Notes under the pieces: generated by a model
Databases searched by the model: none
What the model saw: the letters and a program-made list of their open reading frames with translations, nothing else
What the model was told of the DNA's origin: nothing
Shown here: positions 1-10,967 of the stretch, one piece after another
Layout of the letters: the number at the start of each line of letters is the position of its first letter
How positions within the stretch are numbered: position 1 is the stretch's first letter
NCBI RefSeq assembly: GCF_963678635.1
Contig: NC_087067.1
Span: 36,836,686-36,900,685, forward strand
Direction of reading: 5' to 3'
Length of the DNA: 64,000 nucleotides
Source: Symsagittifera roscoffensis
Lineage: Eukaryota; Xenacoelomorpha; Acoela; Convolutidae
Program-made: the position numbers and the translations under genes

Positions 1-379
1 AGAATCGTGATAAAAAACAACAGCAGATTGCAGGAATAGCAGAGCACTCCGAGTTGCAACTATTGTGTCGCTACAATAGTTGCAAGGCCGTTGCAGATAA
101 CGGTGAAGGGTGGAGGACAGCCTTCCGGATTAAGAAGAAATCAAGATTAACGAGCTTGATTCAGTGGATTCAAGAATCCGGAAGGGTGTCGGAACTGAGA
201 CTTTTATTCTTTTATATAGACTTTTAGCTTCTTGTCATGTCCTGAATTGAATTTAATTACCAACTGGATTCATTTTGATAAGGATGAGAAGCTAGGAGTT
301 GGGGGAAAGGGTTGAACCATCTTCGATGGAGATGATGATTTTTATCTACTGAACAAAAACAATAGTAATATATTAAATA
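1..379. other. No gene recognised
   Basis: No open frame of useful length and no recognisable domain on either strand. The stretch leads into the diverged repeat that begins near 380. It may be the far 5' part of that repeat or unrelated flank. Confidence 0.4.
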
Positions 380-645
380 GTAGTAGCCCTGTTTTTAGGA
401 GTGACCTCGTGGTCTGGGGATACTGAGACCCAGCCATGAGCTCACTATTTCTGCATGTAATTAAGTTAATTTGAGTGTTTTGACCGACGCCGAAAGCAGT
501 AACGTTTTTGTCGACCCGATGTTAGAAAAGACCACCAAAACACTGGCTTGGTAGAGACGGTGAAAAGCATATAAAGCTCTGTTTAGACGTTAGCCAGTCG
601 TCTTAGGACTTAGTTTTATTTTCCGTCGATATGTATCTTCCGGGC
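380..645 (+). repeat. Diverged dispersed repeat, copy 1
   Basis: About 260 bp matches 13005-13265 in the same orientation. Shared blocks in the same order include a GAGACCCAGCCA block near 430, GCATGTAA near 452, GTAGACGGT-like sequence near 555 and CCAGTCGTC near 594. Divergence is high, roughly one base in three by eye, so the copies are old. Each lies just upstream of a non-LTR retrotransposon relic (this one of the PHD/RT element at 695), so it could be a LINE 5' region or an independent short element. No coding potential is seen. Confidence 0.6.
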
Positions 646-694
646 GAATGTTAAACCAAACAAAATCATTTTTTTACCTTCATGCTGCGTCAAG

Positions 695-1141
695 ATGAGG
701 AAAAACAACAAAGAGTGTACAAGCAAAGATTGCTTAAAACCTTCAGGACTGATAAATTGGATTAGATGTGATTCTTGTTCTTGTTGGTATCATATCAGTT
801 GTGTAAATATTTCTCTTAGCGACTCTAAGAAAACCCAATGGTTTCAGTGTCCTTTATGCGTTGATGTAAAATATGTTAATAAAGCAACAATATGCAATGA
901 TTTAGTGCTAGACAATTATGTTAATACAGCCATCTCAAATGTCCGAGTACTCAAGAGAGTACCAAAAGACTCGCGTGTTCCCTTGGCGGAAAGTCTGAGG
1001 GACAAAATAAATGACATCGTCTACAATGTAGAAGATGTTACAAAATGGCTAATTTTTTTTAACATCGTTCTTGTTTTTTTTGGAGCAACCGAAAAGAAGT
1101 GGACGCAAACAGACCACAAGCATGAGCTCTTTGATAAATAA
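695..1141 (+). pseudogene. PHD-finger N-terminal part of the non-LTR element
   Basis: The open frame begins with an ATG at 695 and encodes 148 residues. Residues 8-55 carry a Cys/His pattern typical of a PHD finger: CTSKDC, then CDSC, a WYHISC core and a CPLC end. PHD fingers bind histone tails and occur in some non-LTR elements, where they may steer integration; that role is inference. From about residue 120 the frame runs into a T-rich tract and no longer matches the equivalent part of copy 2, which fits a frameshift near 1050-1080. It should originally have continued into the reverse transcriptase. Confidence 0.65.
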
Positions 1142-1259
1142 AAAAAATTCGAGCAAATGACGTGTCACTTCCAAAACCCCATCCCCAAGTTTCAAACCCG
1201 CCTCTGAGTGACCTCGAGCAGAGAATAAAGTTAATAATTAGTAAGCTCGATAAAGGAAT

Positions 1260-2434
1260 TGTAAAATGAGGAATAAGGCTTGCTGCTTCGGATGACAAAA
1301 TTGCTCCTTTTTCGACTGATAACTATCAAAAATTGTTGTCTAAGCACCCTAAGCGAGCCAACTTTGCAGCTCCAAATCCAGAAAAATTGGATAGTTTTTT
1401 CGTAACCGATTTCGAATTATACAAAGCAATAATGTTCCTTAAGAACGGATCAGCAGCAGGTTCTGATAAATAGTTCCTCAAATTTTTAAAGATCTTGTTA
1501 ATAAGTCGAATGGTAGTGCAGGACTTAATTTTCTGAAATCGCTTACTAAGCTGATAAACCTCATTGGAGATGGCAACATACCCGAACCACTAAGACCTTT
1601 CTTTTTTGGCGCAAAGCTTATCGCCCTCATAAAGATAGACGGAGGGTTGAGACCGATTGCCATAGGCAACACGCTGAGACATATCGCGTCTAAATGCGCT
1701 GGAAGCAAGGCCCTCTCCGAGCGACAAGTTTTTTCGGAAACGTACAGGTAGGATGCGGTACCAAACGAGGAGCAGAAATAGCTGCTCACTCGTTTCGAAA
1801 CCTAATTGAACGCGACGACAATCCAAATTGCACTGTTCTTTTAAAACTAGATTTTAGGAATGCTTTTAACTCTCTAAACAGAGAAACAATGCTGAATCAT
1901 GTTTATTCAAAACGCCCCGAGTTGTATAATTACACCCATTGCGCGTATGGTAAACCTAGTTACCTTTTTTACGGAAGCTCTGTCATAATGTCAGAAGAAG
2001 GAACTCAGCAAGGTGGTCCTGAAGCCCCACCCCTTTTTGCGGAAACAATTCATACACTAGTCAAACAGTTGGAGTCGAAAATTAACATCTGGTATTTAGA
2101 TGATGGAAATTTAGCCGACGACTATAAGGTAGTACTCCGGGACCTTAAAAACATTCTGAAATCGGAACAAATTTACGGCCTGAGCATGAACACTGGGAAG
2201 TGCGAACTTTGTTTTTTGGGACCGACTACTAGCACACAGTTTAATTCAATTTTAACACAATTTCGAAAAATATGCCCCAAAATAAAAATAAAAACAAAAG
2301 AGGAACTCCTCATTTTAGGATCTCCAATCGGCGAACTTTGCCGAAAAGAATTGCTCGACGAAAAAATTAAAGAGCTTGAAAAAATCTCGGATGTCATTGA
2401 CAAACTAGACGCCCATTATGGTCTTACCTCCTGA
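1260..2434 (+). pseudogene. Reverse transcriptase domain, frameshifted
   Basis: RT of the Utopia-like element. The clearest piece is the 246-codon frame 1694-2434. It shows the LDFRNAFNS block (catalytic Asp 1), a GTQQGGP palm motif and the active-site box YLDDG near 2095. The N-terminal RT part (about 1270-1690) is spread over several frames and matches the single open frame of copy 2. The frame ends at a TGA at 2432; a one-base loss just before it (about 2425) explains why the next domain lies in another frame. The copy cannot make an active enzyme as it stands. Confidence 0.75.
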
Positions 2435-2448
2435 AAAATAGCTTAAGC

Positions 2449-3595
2449 ATGCCAAAACTCCCATATTTTTTGCGTACGAGCCCTTGTTTTTTGCAAAATG
2501 ATTTTTTGGAACGCTATGATAAATTACTAAGAAATTCGTTATGCAAGGTCACTAACCTGAAAATGGATGATAACCAGTTTTTACAAGCAGTTCTCCCGGC
2601 AGCCAAAGGTGGCTGGGGCGTTTCTTCCGCTCGTCTACTCGCTTTACCCGCTTTCTTAGCCTCAGCAGTAGGAGCAAAAGATGCCTTGAGCGAAATTATT
2701 GGTTTGGAGCATGTGGATGGAACCTATGATGATGCGCTTAAATGGTGGTTTGAACTTGGAAAAATTGATATGGCTCCGGAAAATGAAATCCGAAAAAATT
2801 GGACAGAGCCAATTTTTGACAGCGAAATTGCAGACTTGATTTTACGACTCGAACCAACGGACGTAAAAAGACTCAAAGCGTTCCAAAATAGATTTGGCTC
2901 CCAATGGTTGAACGTCATCCCGTGCAAAAATTTAAGGTTAAAACTGTCGAACCAACAACTCAGAATTGCGATAGGACTTCGCTTAGGCTCAAAAATATGC
3001 GAACGGCATAAATACGTGTGCGGAAAAGACGTTACCGAGGATGGTTGGCATGGTCTTTCTTGCCTCAAAAGTGCAGGGAGATTCTCTAGGCATTCAAACC
3101 TGAATACCCTTATAAAGCAGAGCTTTTCATCTACTCACATTCCGTCTGTTTTAGAACCACGACACCTCTAGATGACCGATCAGAAGCGACCAGACGGTTT
3201 GACGCTCGTTCCATGGGCTGTTGGTAAGCAGCTATTGTGGGATGTAACTGTAGTAGACTCCTTAGCTCCTTGTAGGATTAATGCCGGGTCTATTTGTAAC
3301 CCTGGTACGGCTGCCGCTGAAGCGGAAGAGCGAAAAATTGACAAGTATAAAAATCTTGTATATGATAGATATCTTTTTCAACCGCTAGCTTTTGATATTC
3401 ACGGCGCGGCCGGCCCCAGCACAGAAATTTTTTTTGAGCAAGCTTTGTAAGAACCTAAGCATACGCAATGAGGAACCCAGAGCAGGCAGCTTTTTAAAAC
3501 AGAGAATCTTCCTGGCAATACAGATTGCGAACGCCGCTTACGTACTCAGAACAATAAATGACAAAATAACTTTCGACGAAATTTTTTATTTGTAA
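2449..3595 (+). pseudogene. RT thumb, zinc finger and restriction-like endonuclease, broken
   Basis: Frame 2449-3171 (240 codons) is the post-RT region and ends in a C-x-CG...GWHGLSC zinc-finger motif near 2995-3062. A TAG at 3169 interrupts it and the same frame continues 3172-3450. This carries RPDG near 3184 and LWDVTVVD near 3236, the PD-(D/E)XK pattern of restriction-like endonucleases used for target cleavage by R2/Utopia-type elements. A further frameshift in the T-run near 3430 moves the C-terminal end into the frame 3392-3595, with an EPRAGSFLKQRI block. At least one nonsense and two frameshift lesions are therefore present. Confidence 0.72.
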
Positions 3596-3800
3596 CACTT
3601 GTATATTTTATTTTCTCGTGTCGAGTTGCGTGTTTTTATTGAAAAAAGGTAACCCGTATCGATTTTAATTGAAAAGGACTTAGACACTTGTCATCTTCTT
3701 TTATCATTATCACTTCCATTTCTAGAAAATTCCAAGGATTTTGACTGAAATACGTGATGAAGGGACTACTGACTGTAACCTCGGTTACTATGATAATTTT

Positions 3801-4325
3801 GACCTTCTGATTACTTCTACAAAAAAAAGTTTAAAAAATATATATATGGTACCTAATCAGACAATCTTTGAGCAGACTACACTTGAGCCGGAGAAAATTG
3901 ATTTTAAAAAATTTAAAACGTTTCAAGTCCACCTGAAACTACTATGAACAACACTTGCGCATGCAAGTACAATGGAAGTTAGTAAAAGCGCAAGCATAAT
4001 CCGAGGTGTGGCAACTAAGCCAACAAAGTCGCTGCCGTCAGTCGATGAAAAAAATATCGGCACTTAAAATATCGGTTATCGATTTGGATGATAAAAATAG
4101 AAAGATCAGAGTAAAAACACAGAGGCGAAGCTTCGCTTCGCAAACAAAAATTAGCAAGAACAGAAGAAGCAGCTCCAACATGTGCAACAAAAAGTAAAAA
4201 TAAGCTTTAATTCAGCAAAACTTCGGCAAAGTCACGGACCCCTGAAGCACGGACGCTTAATTCATCACAAACACTATTCATAAAAGCAGAGAACGGATGC
4301 TATGAAAATTCCAATGCTACAGATT
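3801..4325. other. Spacer between two retroelements
   Basis: No gene recognised. A perfect 12-bp palindrome GCGAAGCTTCGC lies near 4124. The small open frames here have no recognisable domain. Confidence 0.4.
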
Positions 4326-4519
4326 TTTAAGTTATGCTGAGAGAGTTGAGAAGAAGATGTGTCTCATAAGAGCTTTATTCGTGGGATGATTTACAAAATG
4401 ATACAGAAAGTAATTCTAACAAATGCTGGTAGACTAATTAATTAGTTTAATATTGGCAGGTCCATGAAGTCAATTTGAAATCGGCACTTTTGATTCGACT
4501 TGGTTGATTCAACTTGATA
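4326..4519 (-). repeat. Copia 3' LTR
   Basis: Nearly identical to 8727-8919. On the - strand it begins just after the GC-rich polypurine tract at 4520-4530 and ends with ...CAGCATAACTTAAA. It differs from the 5' LTR by a three-base insertion near 4350 and several substitutions. Confidence 0.85.
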
Positions 4520-4530
4520 CCCCGCTTGCC
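4520..4530 (-). promoter_or_regulatory. Candidate polypurine tract
   Basis: On the - strand the bases just before the 3' LTR read GGCAAGCGGGG. This is purine-rich and in the expected place for plus-strand priming. Confidence 0.5.
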
Positions 4531-6100
4531 GTTTCGAATTGAATGATGAGTTTTTCCCAAAGAGATCCCCCACAAATGACTCGGTCTTTGTCTTCCCCAG
4601 GCTTTTAGACGAGATGTCGGAAGACTTGGACTCGTTCGAAACACACTTTATCATACACTCGTTTCTTGTCTGCACATCTTCCATGAAAGCCACCTTCACC
4701 GCAAAATGCTTCGTCCTTGACTTGCAGAAACTTGCATTGCCAGAGATTGCAATTGCCGCTTGATTGTCCAATTATATAGTTGTTGCACTCGGTTGGTTGT
4801 AGCCAAGAAACGCCAGAAGTCCTCTGGAGTGAATTGTCTCCTTCCCACACTCCGAGATTGCATTTGTCTCAGCCTCCGCTGTTGAAGTTGCCACCGTCTG
4901 TTGCAGTTTGGATGACAATGAAACTGCACCGCTGGAATTGACCTGGACGCAAAATCCACTCGTACTCTTCCTGGTGTCGATTCGTCCCGCATAATCGGAG
5001 TCAGCCCATGCCTCCAATTGGATTCCCCCGCTGTCGTATGTATTAGTACACCCGCGTGTAGTCGGTGGTCCGCTTGAGGTATCGTAGGACGTGCTTCGCC
5101 GCAGTCCAGTGAACCATACCAGGGTTGGCAAGGTACGAACTCAGCGCATGTGCTGCATACGCAATGTCCGGTCGTGTTGTCGTCGCCAGGTAGTTCAAAC
5201 TCCCAACAAGTCCACGGTAGTCATGTTGCTTCATCTCAGATTGTTCGTCGCTGCTGTCATCGTGACAGTCGGCCTTCGTCAGCACAACTTTCTCCGCTAG
5301 TGGTGTAGCCACTGAATTGCACTCCAGCATCCAGCAATTGTCCAGCAACTTGGTCACGTACTGTCGTTGATCCAGAACAATCCTTGCCACGGTGCACTTG
5401 ACTCACATGCCAAGAAACCACGTCAGCTGCAATTTTTCTGCGATTATGAACTTTGCTACCATCTGCTTCTCGAACGTCGTCTTGAAGGTTGCGTCCTGAC
5501 TGAAGTATATAATGTCGTCAACCCATACGCTCACATAACACCACTTGTTGTTAAGCATCTTTGTGAACACACACGATGTCGTATGGTAGCAAATCCTCGT
5601 CTGTGTTGAATGTTGCGACTTCTCCGTTGGTGTTCAGCTTGCTGACTGACATCAGGTTGTGTCTGTAGCTGGGTGCATTCATGTACGCCGTTTTGCTGTC
5701 CATCTGGTACACCAAACCCTTCTGCTGCGCTGCGATTGCCCATAAACATCGCAGAGATGTAAGTCGCACGGTTGGGGAGTAGGTCTCGTTGTAGTCCGCT
5801 CCGAAGACTTGAGTGAACCCCTTCGCCACGTACCGCGCCTTGTACTTGAGGATCTTTCCATCTGCAATGTATTTGACAACAAAATGCCACTTGCCGCCGA
5901 TGATCTTCCGGTTCGCTGGTTTTGGAACAAGTTCCAAAACTTTGTTCTCGACCAGAGAAACGAACTCTGCCTTCATCGCTGCTTTCCAGTTTGGATCATC
6001 CAGCGCCTCTTGAATGCTGTTTGGTACACTCGTCGATGAAACCACCGCTGCCATGCAGAGATGGGCTTCATTGTTAAAGTTGTCGTTGAGAACCGCAGCA
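4531..6100 (-). pseudogene. Copia reverse transcriptase and RNase H, disrupted
   Basis: The N-terminal RT (5700-6060) has NWKAAMKAEF, GGKWHFVVKY, KARYVAKGF and a YSPTV block typical of Copia RT. The catalytic WVDD box is near 5510 in another frame. The RT C-terminus and RNase H start lie at 5043-5390 (SLNYLATTTRPDIAYA), and RNase H follows at 4772-5030 (WADSDYAG, STAEAE) and 4600-4770 (DNQAAI). Frame changes occur near 5590, 5410, 5100 and 4770. Between the YMNAP block (about 5690) and the DPCVF-type block (about 5580) the normal RT core is missing and replaced by an 80-bp copy of sequence from 7002-7081. The enzyme cannot be functional. Confidence 0.82.
5595..5674. repeat. 80-bp displaced copy of 7002-7081
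   Basis: These 80 bases match 7002-7081 exactly by eye and in the same orientation. At 7002-7081 they fit the normal GAG-pre-integrase reading. Here they sit inside the RT and disrupt it, so this is the secondary copy. Confidence 0.85.
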
Positions 6101-6109
6101 TCACCTTCG

Positions 6110-7095
6110 TCAAACGTGATGCTGCGGTTCTGTACCAGCCGCATTCCTCCTCGATTCTTCGGCACGTTTGCTTTTGCGTTTGTCGCATTCCCCAGAAAAG
6201 CTTCTTCCGGTAACGTGGTCCCTGCAGCCAAACACCCTAAGTCCTGCCAGATTCGGTCTACTGCCGATCATCATCTCAATTGGTGTTGAACCGTGAGTGG
6301 AGTGAAGAATCCGGTTCTTCAGGTGGAATGCTGCTCGTAGCGCGAAGGTCCAAAACATCGGCGGAATCTTTGCTTGATCCTTCATGCACTTTGTCATGCC
6401 CACCACCGTGCCACAAACACGCTCAATCTTTTCGTTGTCCTCCGGCATGTATGACGTGGAGACCTCGTGTCGAATCGCTTGCTCCCGGCAGTACTTGTTA
6501 AATGTCATTGAGTTGTATTCCAGTGCATCGTCAGTGCCTATTGTCGCTGTTTTGACCACATCCGCCATGAACTACTGGAATTTCGCCAACGTCGCATCCT
6601 TTGACTGCATGAAGTAGACCTCTGCATACCGGCTGTAACTGTCATTGAACCCCTTCGCATATTGGTATCCATCAGTCGACTTGACAATGAGTGGTTCCAG
6701 TGTAACTGCGTGAGCGACCATCAACTTGTCTTCAGCCCTTGTACCCCAACTCTTCTTCACTGTAGCTCGCTTCGCTTCGCTTTCTGGGTAGCACATGGTG
6801 CACACACATCGCTGGTTGAAGGACCTTCGTGGATCACCATCCCGTCTACCAGTTGTTCCAGATTCCCCACATCCTTCGTGTTGTTGTGACCCAACCGTTG
6901 ATGCCATCGCTCAATGGTCACTGTTTTGTAAGCCACATCAGTTGATGGTGTGTTGGAACCCTTAAGTATGAATAAGATGCTCTCCAGCGCCTCGATCCAC
7001 GCCTCGTCTGTGTTGAATGTTGCGACTTCTCCGTTGGTGTTCAGCTTGCTGACTGACATCAGGTTGTGTCTGTAGCTGGGTACGTAATATGCATC
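6110..7095 (-). pseudogene. Copia GAG-pre-integrase and integrase, frameshifted
   Basis: The right end (6757-7095) holds the SVSKL block and an HHCC zinc-binding motif (RWHQRLGH ... CAPC) typical of GAG-pre-integrase. The integrase core follows: a first Asp in FNDSYSRY (about 6625), a second in GTDDALEY (about 6530) and the catalytic Glu in the PEDNEKIER block (about 6440), giving the D,D-35-E layout. The C-terminal core runs to about 6200 with an NRILHSTHGSTPIE-like block. Frame changes occur near 6780 and 6570. Confidence 0.82.
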
Positions 7096-8288
7096 CTTCA
7101 GCTACAAGTGTCGCGCTCGCCCGGTACTATCGTCCACTCAAAACTCCGCTGTTCCATGGCCATCGATCCTCGACCGGCTGCTGTTCGCGTTGCCCAACAC
7201 ACCACCTCGAGTTGTGTCCAGAACCGAAAACAACTGGCAGTCCTTCAGCATGTATCCAGTACATCCGGAATCGACGATCATGTCATATGATCGCATCTGC
7301 TCGTTGCCCCGCGACTTTAGTCCAGAATCCCGCATCGTCTCGTCTCGATCCCGGTTGTCTGCCGCCATAAAATTGAACCCGAATGGATCCTGGTTGAAGC
7401 TGGTTGCGAAGTTTCTCTGCGTCGAACCACCGCTCGGTCCTCCGCCATGCTTCTGCCAATACTTGTCATCGGTGTGACCCATCTTGTTGCAGTGTCCACA
7501 CTTCGGCTTCTGCGTCGTCGATCGACACTCCTTCGCCATGTGTCCCTGCTTCGTGCAATTGTAGCACTTGATCGAAGGCTTCTTTGCTTGTCTGCAGTCC
7601 GCATTGGTGTGACCGGATCGCTTGCAGTTCGAACACTTCGGTTTGTTCCCACCACCGCTCATCAACGCGCTGTTCTCCCCACCACCACTCCTGTTGTTCG
7701 CAAAGTTTACCAGATCCAGCTTCACCGCCTGGTATTCTTTCTCCTCGCCATGGTTAAACAGCGTCACAATGTTGTCGTACTCCCTCGGCAGACCCTTCAG
7801 TACGATCGCCTTGAGCATCGCGTCGGACATGTGTTTGTCCATTTCAAGGAGATCCATCTGCATTTCCTCTGCTCGGATCAGGTAGTCTGTCACCGCTCGT
7901 TCGACTTCATCTTGATTCCCATCAACTGCGTCGTCGTCGTTGGTATCTGAGGCCTCTCTGAACTCCGGTACTGTTGTACCAGAGCCTTCTACGCTGCAAT
8001 ACTGTTCGGTTTGTGTGATCGGACGAATGAGATTGACCGCCGGACCAGAAACTGCACCCAGTCGCACCACACTTGATACCGCATGTCGTCTCGAGCCGCC
8101 TTTGCATCCTCCCGCGCCTGCATTTCCTCAGCCAGCTACTCTGGTTTGTTCGCCGGTGTCTTGATCTTGTCTCGTAACGCCCTGTCCAGTTTGCGCGTGT
8201 ACATTCTTGCCTCAAACTTCTCCATGAATGTCATGAAGTCCTCCTCCTTTCCAGAAAACATCAGCTTTTCGTGTTTTGCACGCGACAT
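7096..8288 (-). pseudogene. Copia gag with zinc knuckles and protease
   Basis: The start is probably the ATG at 8286-8288; the first 46 codons are open and then hit a TAG near 8145. The main open frame 7138-8070 (310 codons) contains a UBN2-type capsid helix block (LKGLPREYDN), then three CCHC-type knuckles: CSNCKRSGHTNADC, CYNCTKQGHMAKEC and a third (CGHCNKMGHTDDKY) whose last Cys is replaced. After these comes the protease active site IVDSGCTGYM near 7275. The knuckles bind RNA for packaging. The frame breaks twice in the first 250 bases and at the end of the protease, so this is a pseudogene. Confidence 0.82.
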
Positions 8289-8712
8289 CGTCGTGCTCGC
8301 TTGTCAAGGTCGCGTTACAAAATTAACGTCGAACGCTATGATCGAATTTCGAACTTAGTCAACTTTGATCGTTTCTCCAACTTGATCCGTCTCGTTTCAT
8401 CAACCGTTTGCCTGGTTGCCCGAACGCCTGCTCTGCGTCCGGTGTGCCACGTCAATCCAAGTCGTCGCCTCGTCTGCTTGTAGAACTGCAACTTCCTGCT
8501 ACAAGGATGTCGTCTGCTTGACACTCACTGCTGATCTCGTACTGCTCACTTCTTCGTTCGTCTAGTTCGCTCTGCAGCTCTGAACACTTCTTCTTTCGTC
8601 TTGTACTCGATCCGTTTCGTGCTATTTAGGCTGTAGCTCGATACTCCTGCGCCTCTCGATCCGGCTGGTTAGGCTGGCAGATCGTCTTGGTGTTGGTCGC
8701 GTCAGGAATTGT
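8289..8712 (-). other. Copia 5' leader, non-coding
   Basis: About 420 bases between the gag start and the primer site, pyrimidine-rich on the + strand. This is the expected place of the untranslated leader and packaging signal. No ORF is seen. Confidence 0.5.
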
Positions 8713-8726
8713 CTGGGCAATAACCC
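8713..8726 (-). promoter_or_regulatory. Primer-binding site, half-tRNA type
   Basis: On the - strand the bases next to the 5' LTR read GGGTTATTGCCCAG. Drosophila copia and relatives prime from an internal fragment of initiator Met tRNA whose complement is close to GGGTTATGGGCCCAG. The match here has one deletion and one mismatch. Position and similarity support the call. Confidence 0.6.
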
Positions 8727-8919
8727 TTTAAGTTATGCTGAGAGAGTTGAGAAGATGTGTCTCATAAGAGCTTTATTCATGGGATGATTTACAAAATGAT
8801 ACAGAAAGTAATTCTAACAAATGCTGGTAGACTAAATAAATAGTTTGATAATGGCAAGTCCATGAAGTCAATTTGAAATCGGCACTTTTGATTTGACTTG
8901 GTTGATTGAACTTGTTACA
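8727..8919 (-). repeat. Copia 5' LTR
   Basis: A direct copy of 4326-4519. On the - strand it starts TGTAACAAG and is followed by the primer-binding site. It should hold the promoter; no clear TATA box was identified. Confidence 0.85.
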
Positions 8920-9113
8920 GGTCGTGATTACAGCAAAAGAGTCGCCCAAATAATGGACACTGTCAGATTTATGTTACTTCCCTAGCCTTTATTTTATATT
9001 GTGTCACTTAGGATGTTGTGTGGTTTTATAATGCGATCAACAATTAATGTTCTACAAGCTTTAGTTTTGTTTATTCTGTCAATGGTATAGCATAATTCTA
9101 ATGATCTACTTTT
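8920..9113. other. Short spacer between two Copia elements
   Basis: No gene recognised. It could contain the 5' leader of the older Copia relic that starts at 9114. Confidence 0.35.
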
Positions 9114-9665
9114 TTGGGCCCACGAAGAAATATCACAACAATTTCTTCGTTTTTGGAACCACCAGCAATCATCAGTGAATTCAAGACCTTCGCCAAACAT
9201 CGACGTGATTTGGAGCGTTGGTCTAGACAGAATTTTGTCAAACCTGAATTGCAGGCAGAAATGGTTGTGTATTCTTCCAATATAAAGGAGAAAAAAGAAA
9301 CAAAAATTGGAGAATTTAACAGGTGCCAAAGACGGCAAAAAGCTAATTGTTGAGTTTTTTGCAGAAATTTACGACGGAGATGACATGGGGGTCTCCTATG
9401 ACGAATATGTGGCATTGGAAGTTTGAAAACGCAAAAGTGGAGAGAGTATCCAGGAATTACAAAATCTCTACCACAAATGCAAAACTTCCAGTTGTGAACT
9501 GCCTGACATAATTCTGTCTCTCCGAATGGTGAAGGCAGTCAGAAAAATTATAAGGAACGCGAAAATCTGTTTTGCAGAGATAGCAAAGTGCCAAAAAAAA
9601 TTTCTTGCAAGTTTAACCAAGAAAAATCATATAATTTTTTTCAAGAGGATAATGAGAAAGTCAAA
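9114..9665 (+). pseudogene. Copia-type gag remnant
   Basis: Frame 9114-9353 encodes a capsid-like start with RRDLERWSR and AEMVVYSSNIKEK, a pattern found in gag proteins of animal Copia elements. After a shift near 9310 a second frame continues to about 9665 with one TGA near 9424. It contains KKLIVEFF, an Asp/Glu-rich turn near 9380, GESIQEL and ELPDIILSLRM. These blocks are in the usual gag order. The similarity is by recollection of the family, so the exact subfamily is open. Confidence 0.6.
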
Positions 9666-10190
9666 AAAATCATAGTAACCGAGGTTACAGCCAGGAGCCC
9701 CTTCATCACGTAATGCATTCAAAACCCTTTATCTTGTAGTCGGTCCCATAAAAAAACGAAGTTCGCACTTCTCAGTCTTCAAACTCAGACCATAAATTTT
9801 TCCGATTTCAGAAAGTTTTTAAGGTCCTGGAATACTACCTTATATAGTAACTACCTAATAATACTATTTTCATCATTTAAAATCCAAATGTTAATTTTCG
9901 ACTCCAACTGTTTGACTAGTGTCTGAATTGTTTCCCCAAAAAAGGGTGAGCTTCATGATCACCTTACTGAATTCCGTCTTCTTACCTCATGACAGAGCTT
10001 CCATAAAAAAGGTAACCAGGTTACCCTTTGCGCAATGGGTGTAACTATACAGTTCGGGCCAAATAGAAAAAAACAGATTCAGCATTGTTTCTCTATTTAG
10101 AGAGTTAAAGGCATTCTTAAAATTTGTTTAAAAAAACAGTGCATTTTGGGTTGTCGTCGCGTTCATTTAGGTTTCGAAACGAGTGTGCAG

Positions 10191-10967
10191 CTATTTCTGC
10201 TGCTCGTTTGGTACCAGATTCTGCCTGTATTTTTCCAAAAAAAAATGTCCCTCGAAGAGGACCTTGCTTCCAGCGCATTTAGATGCAATACGTCTCAGCG
10301 TGTTGCCTATGGCAATCGATCTCAACCCTCCGTCTATCTTTATGAGGGCGATAAGCTTTGCGCCAAAAAAGAAAGAACCTAGGGTTTCGGGTATTTTGCC
10401 ATCTCCAATGAGGTTTATCAGCTTAGTAAGTGATTTTAGAAAATAAAGTCCTGCACTGCCATCTGACTTACTAACAAGAACTTTAAAAGTTCGAGGAACT
10501 ATTTTATCAGGACTTGCTGCTGATCCGTTCGTAAAGGACATCATTGCTTTGTATAGGTCAAACTCGGTTACGAAAAAACTATCTAAAATTTCTGGATTTG
10601 GAGCTGCAAAATTGGCTCGCTGAGGATGCTTAGACAGCAATTTTGGATAGTTATCAGTTGAAAAAGGATTAGTTTTGTCATCCGAAGCAGCAAGCCTTCT
10701 CCCTTCCTTTAAATTTCTTTCATCGAACTCATCACTTATTAGCTTTATTCTCTGCTCGAGGCCACTCAGAGGCGGACTTGAAACTTGGGGATGGGGTTTT
10801 GGAAGTGACACGTCATTTGCTTGGTTTTTTTTATTTATCAAAGAACTCATGCTTGTGTTCTGTTTGCGTCCACTTCTTTTCGGTTGCTCCAAAAAAAAAC
10901 AAGATTTATTTTGTCCGACAGACTTTCCTAGAGCAACACAGAAAACTAGAGCAACAATCATATCCAA
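10191..10967 (-). pseudogene. N-terminal RT region of Utopia-like copy 2
   Basis: A 258-codon frame that reads cleanly where copy 1 is broken. It shows GLEQRIKLI, STDNYPKLLSKHP and the RT lead-in FFFGAKLIALIKIDGG. It ends near 10191, just before the first catalytic block. RT sequence continues to about 9720 in broken frames; the stretch near 9890-9940 is the reverse complement of 2041-2090. The frame lacks the catalytic Asp residues, so it has no activity by itself. Confidence 0.7.

Larger units (their letters stand above)
682..3800 (+). mobile_element. Utopia-like non-LTR retrotransposon, copy 1 (decayed)
   Basis: A non-LTR retrotransposon of the early-branching, restriction-like-endonuclease type. 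In order it has a PHD-type zinc finger (about 700-860), reverse transcriptase (about 1260-2430), a C-terminal zinc finger near 2995-3060, and a PD-(D/E)XK endonuclease with RPDG near 3184 and a WD-V-T-V-V-D stretch near 3238. This domain set is known from RLE-bearing clades such as Utopia; the clade name is an inference from motif style. The reading frame has several frameshifts and stops, so the copy is dead. The left limit is where similarity to copy 2 (9669-11119, opposite strand) begins. The right limit is a shared 3' motif around 3750-3800. Confidence 0.7.
4326..8919 (-). mobile_element. Ty1/Copia LTR retrotransposon (two LTRs, broken gag-pol)
   Basis: A 4.6-kb element with direct LTRs at both ends (4326-4519 and 8727-8919). 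A primer site flanks the right LTR and a purine-rich tract flanks the left LTR, so it reads on the - strand. Domain order from right to left is gag with zinc knuckles, protease, GAG-pre-integrase, integrase, RT and RNase H, the Ty1/Copia order. Frameshifts, stops and an 80-bp misplaced segment in the RT show that it is defective. The two LTRs differ by only a handful of bases, so the insertion is fairly young. No clear target-site duplication was seen. Confidence 0.9.

Noticed and set aside
682..3800. Site-specific insertion of the Utopia-like element in an snRNA gene
   Set aside because: No U2 snRNA-like sequence was seen next to either copy.
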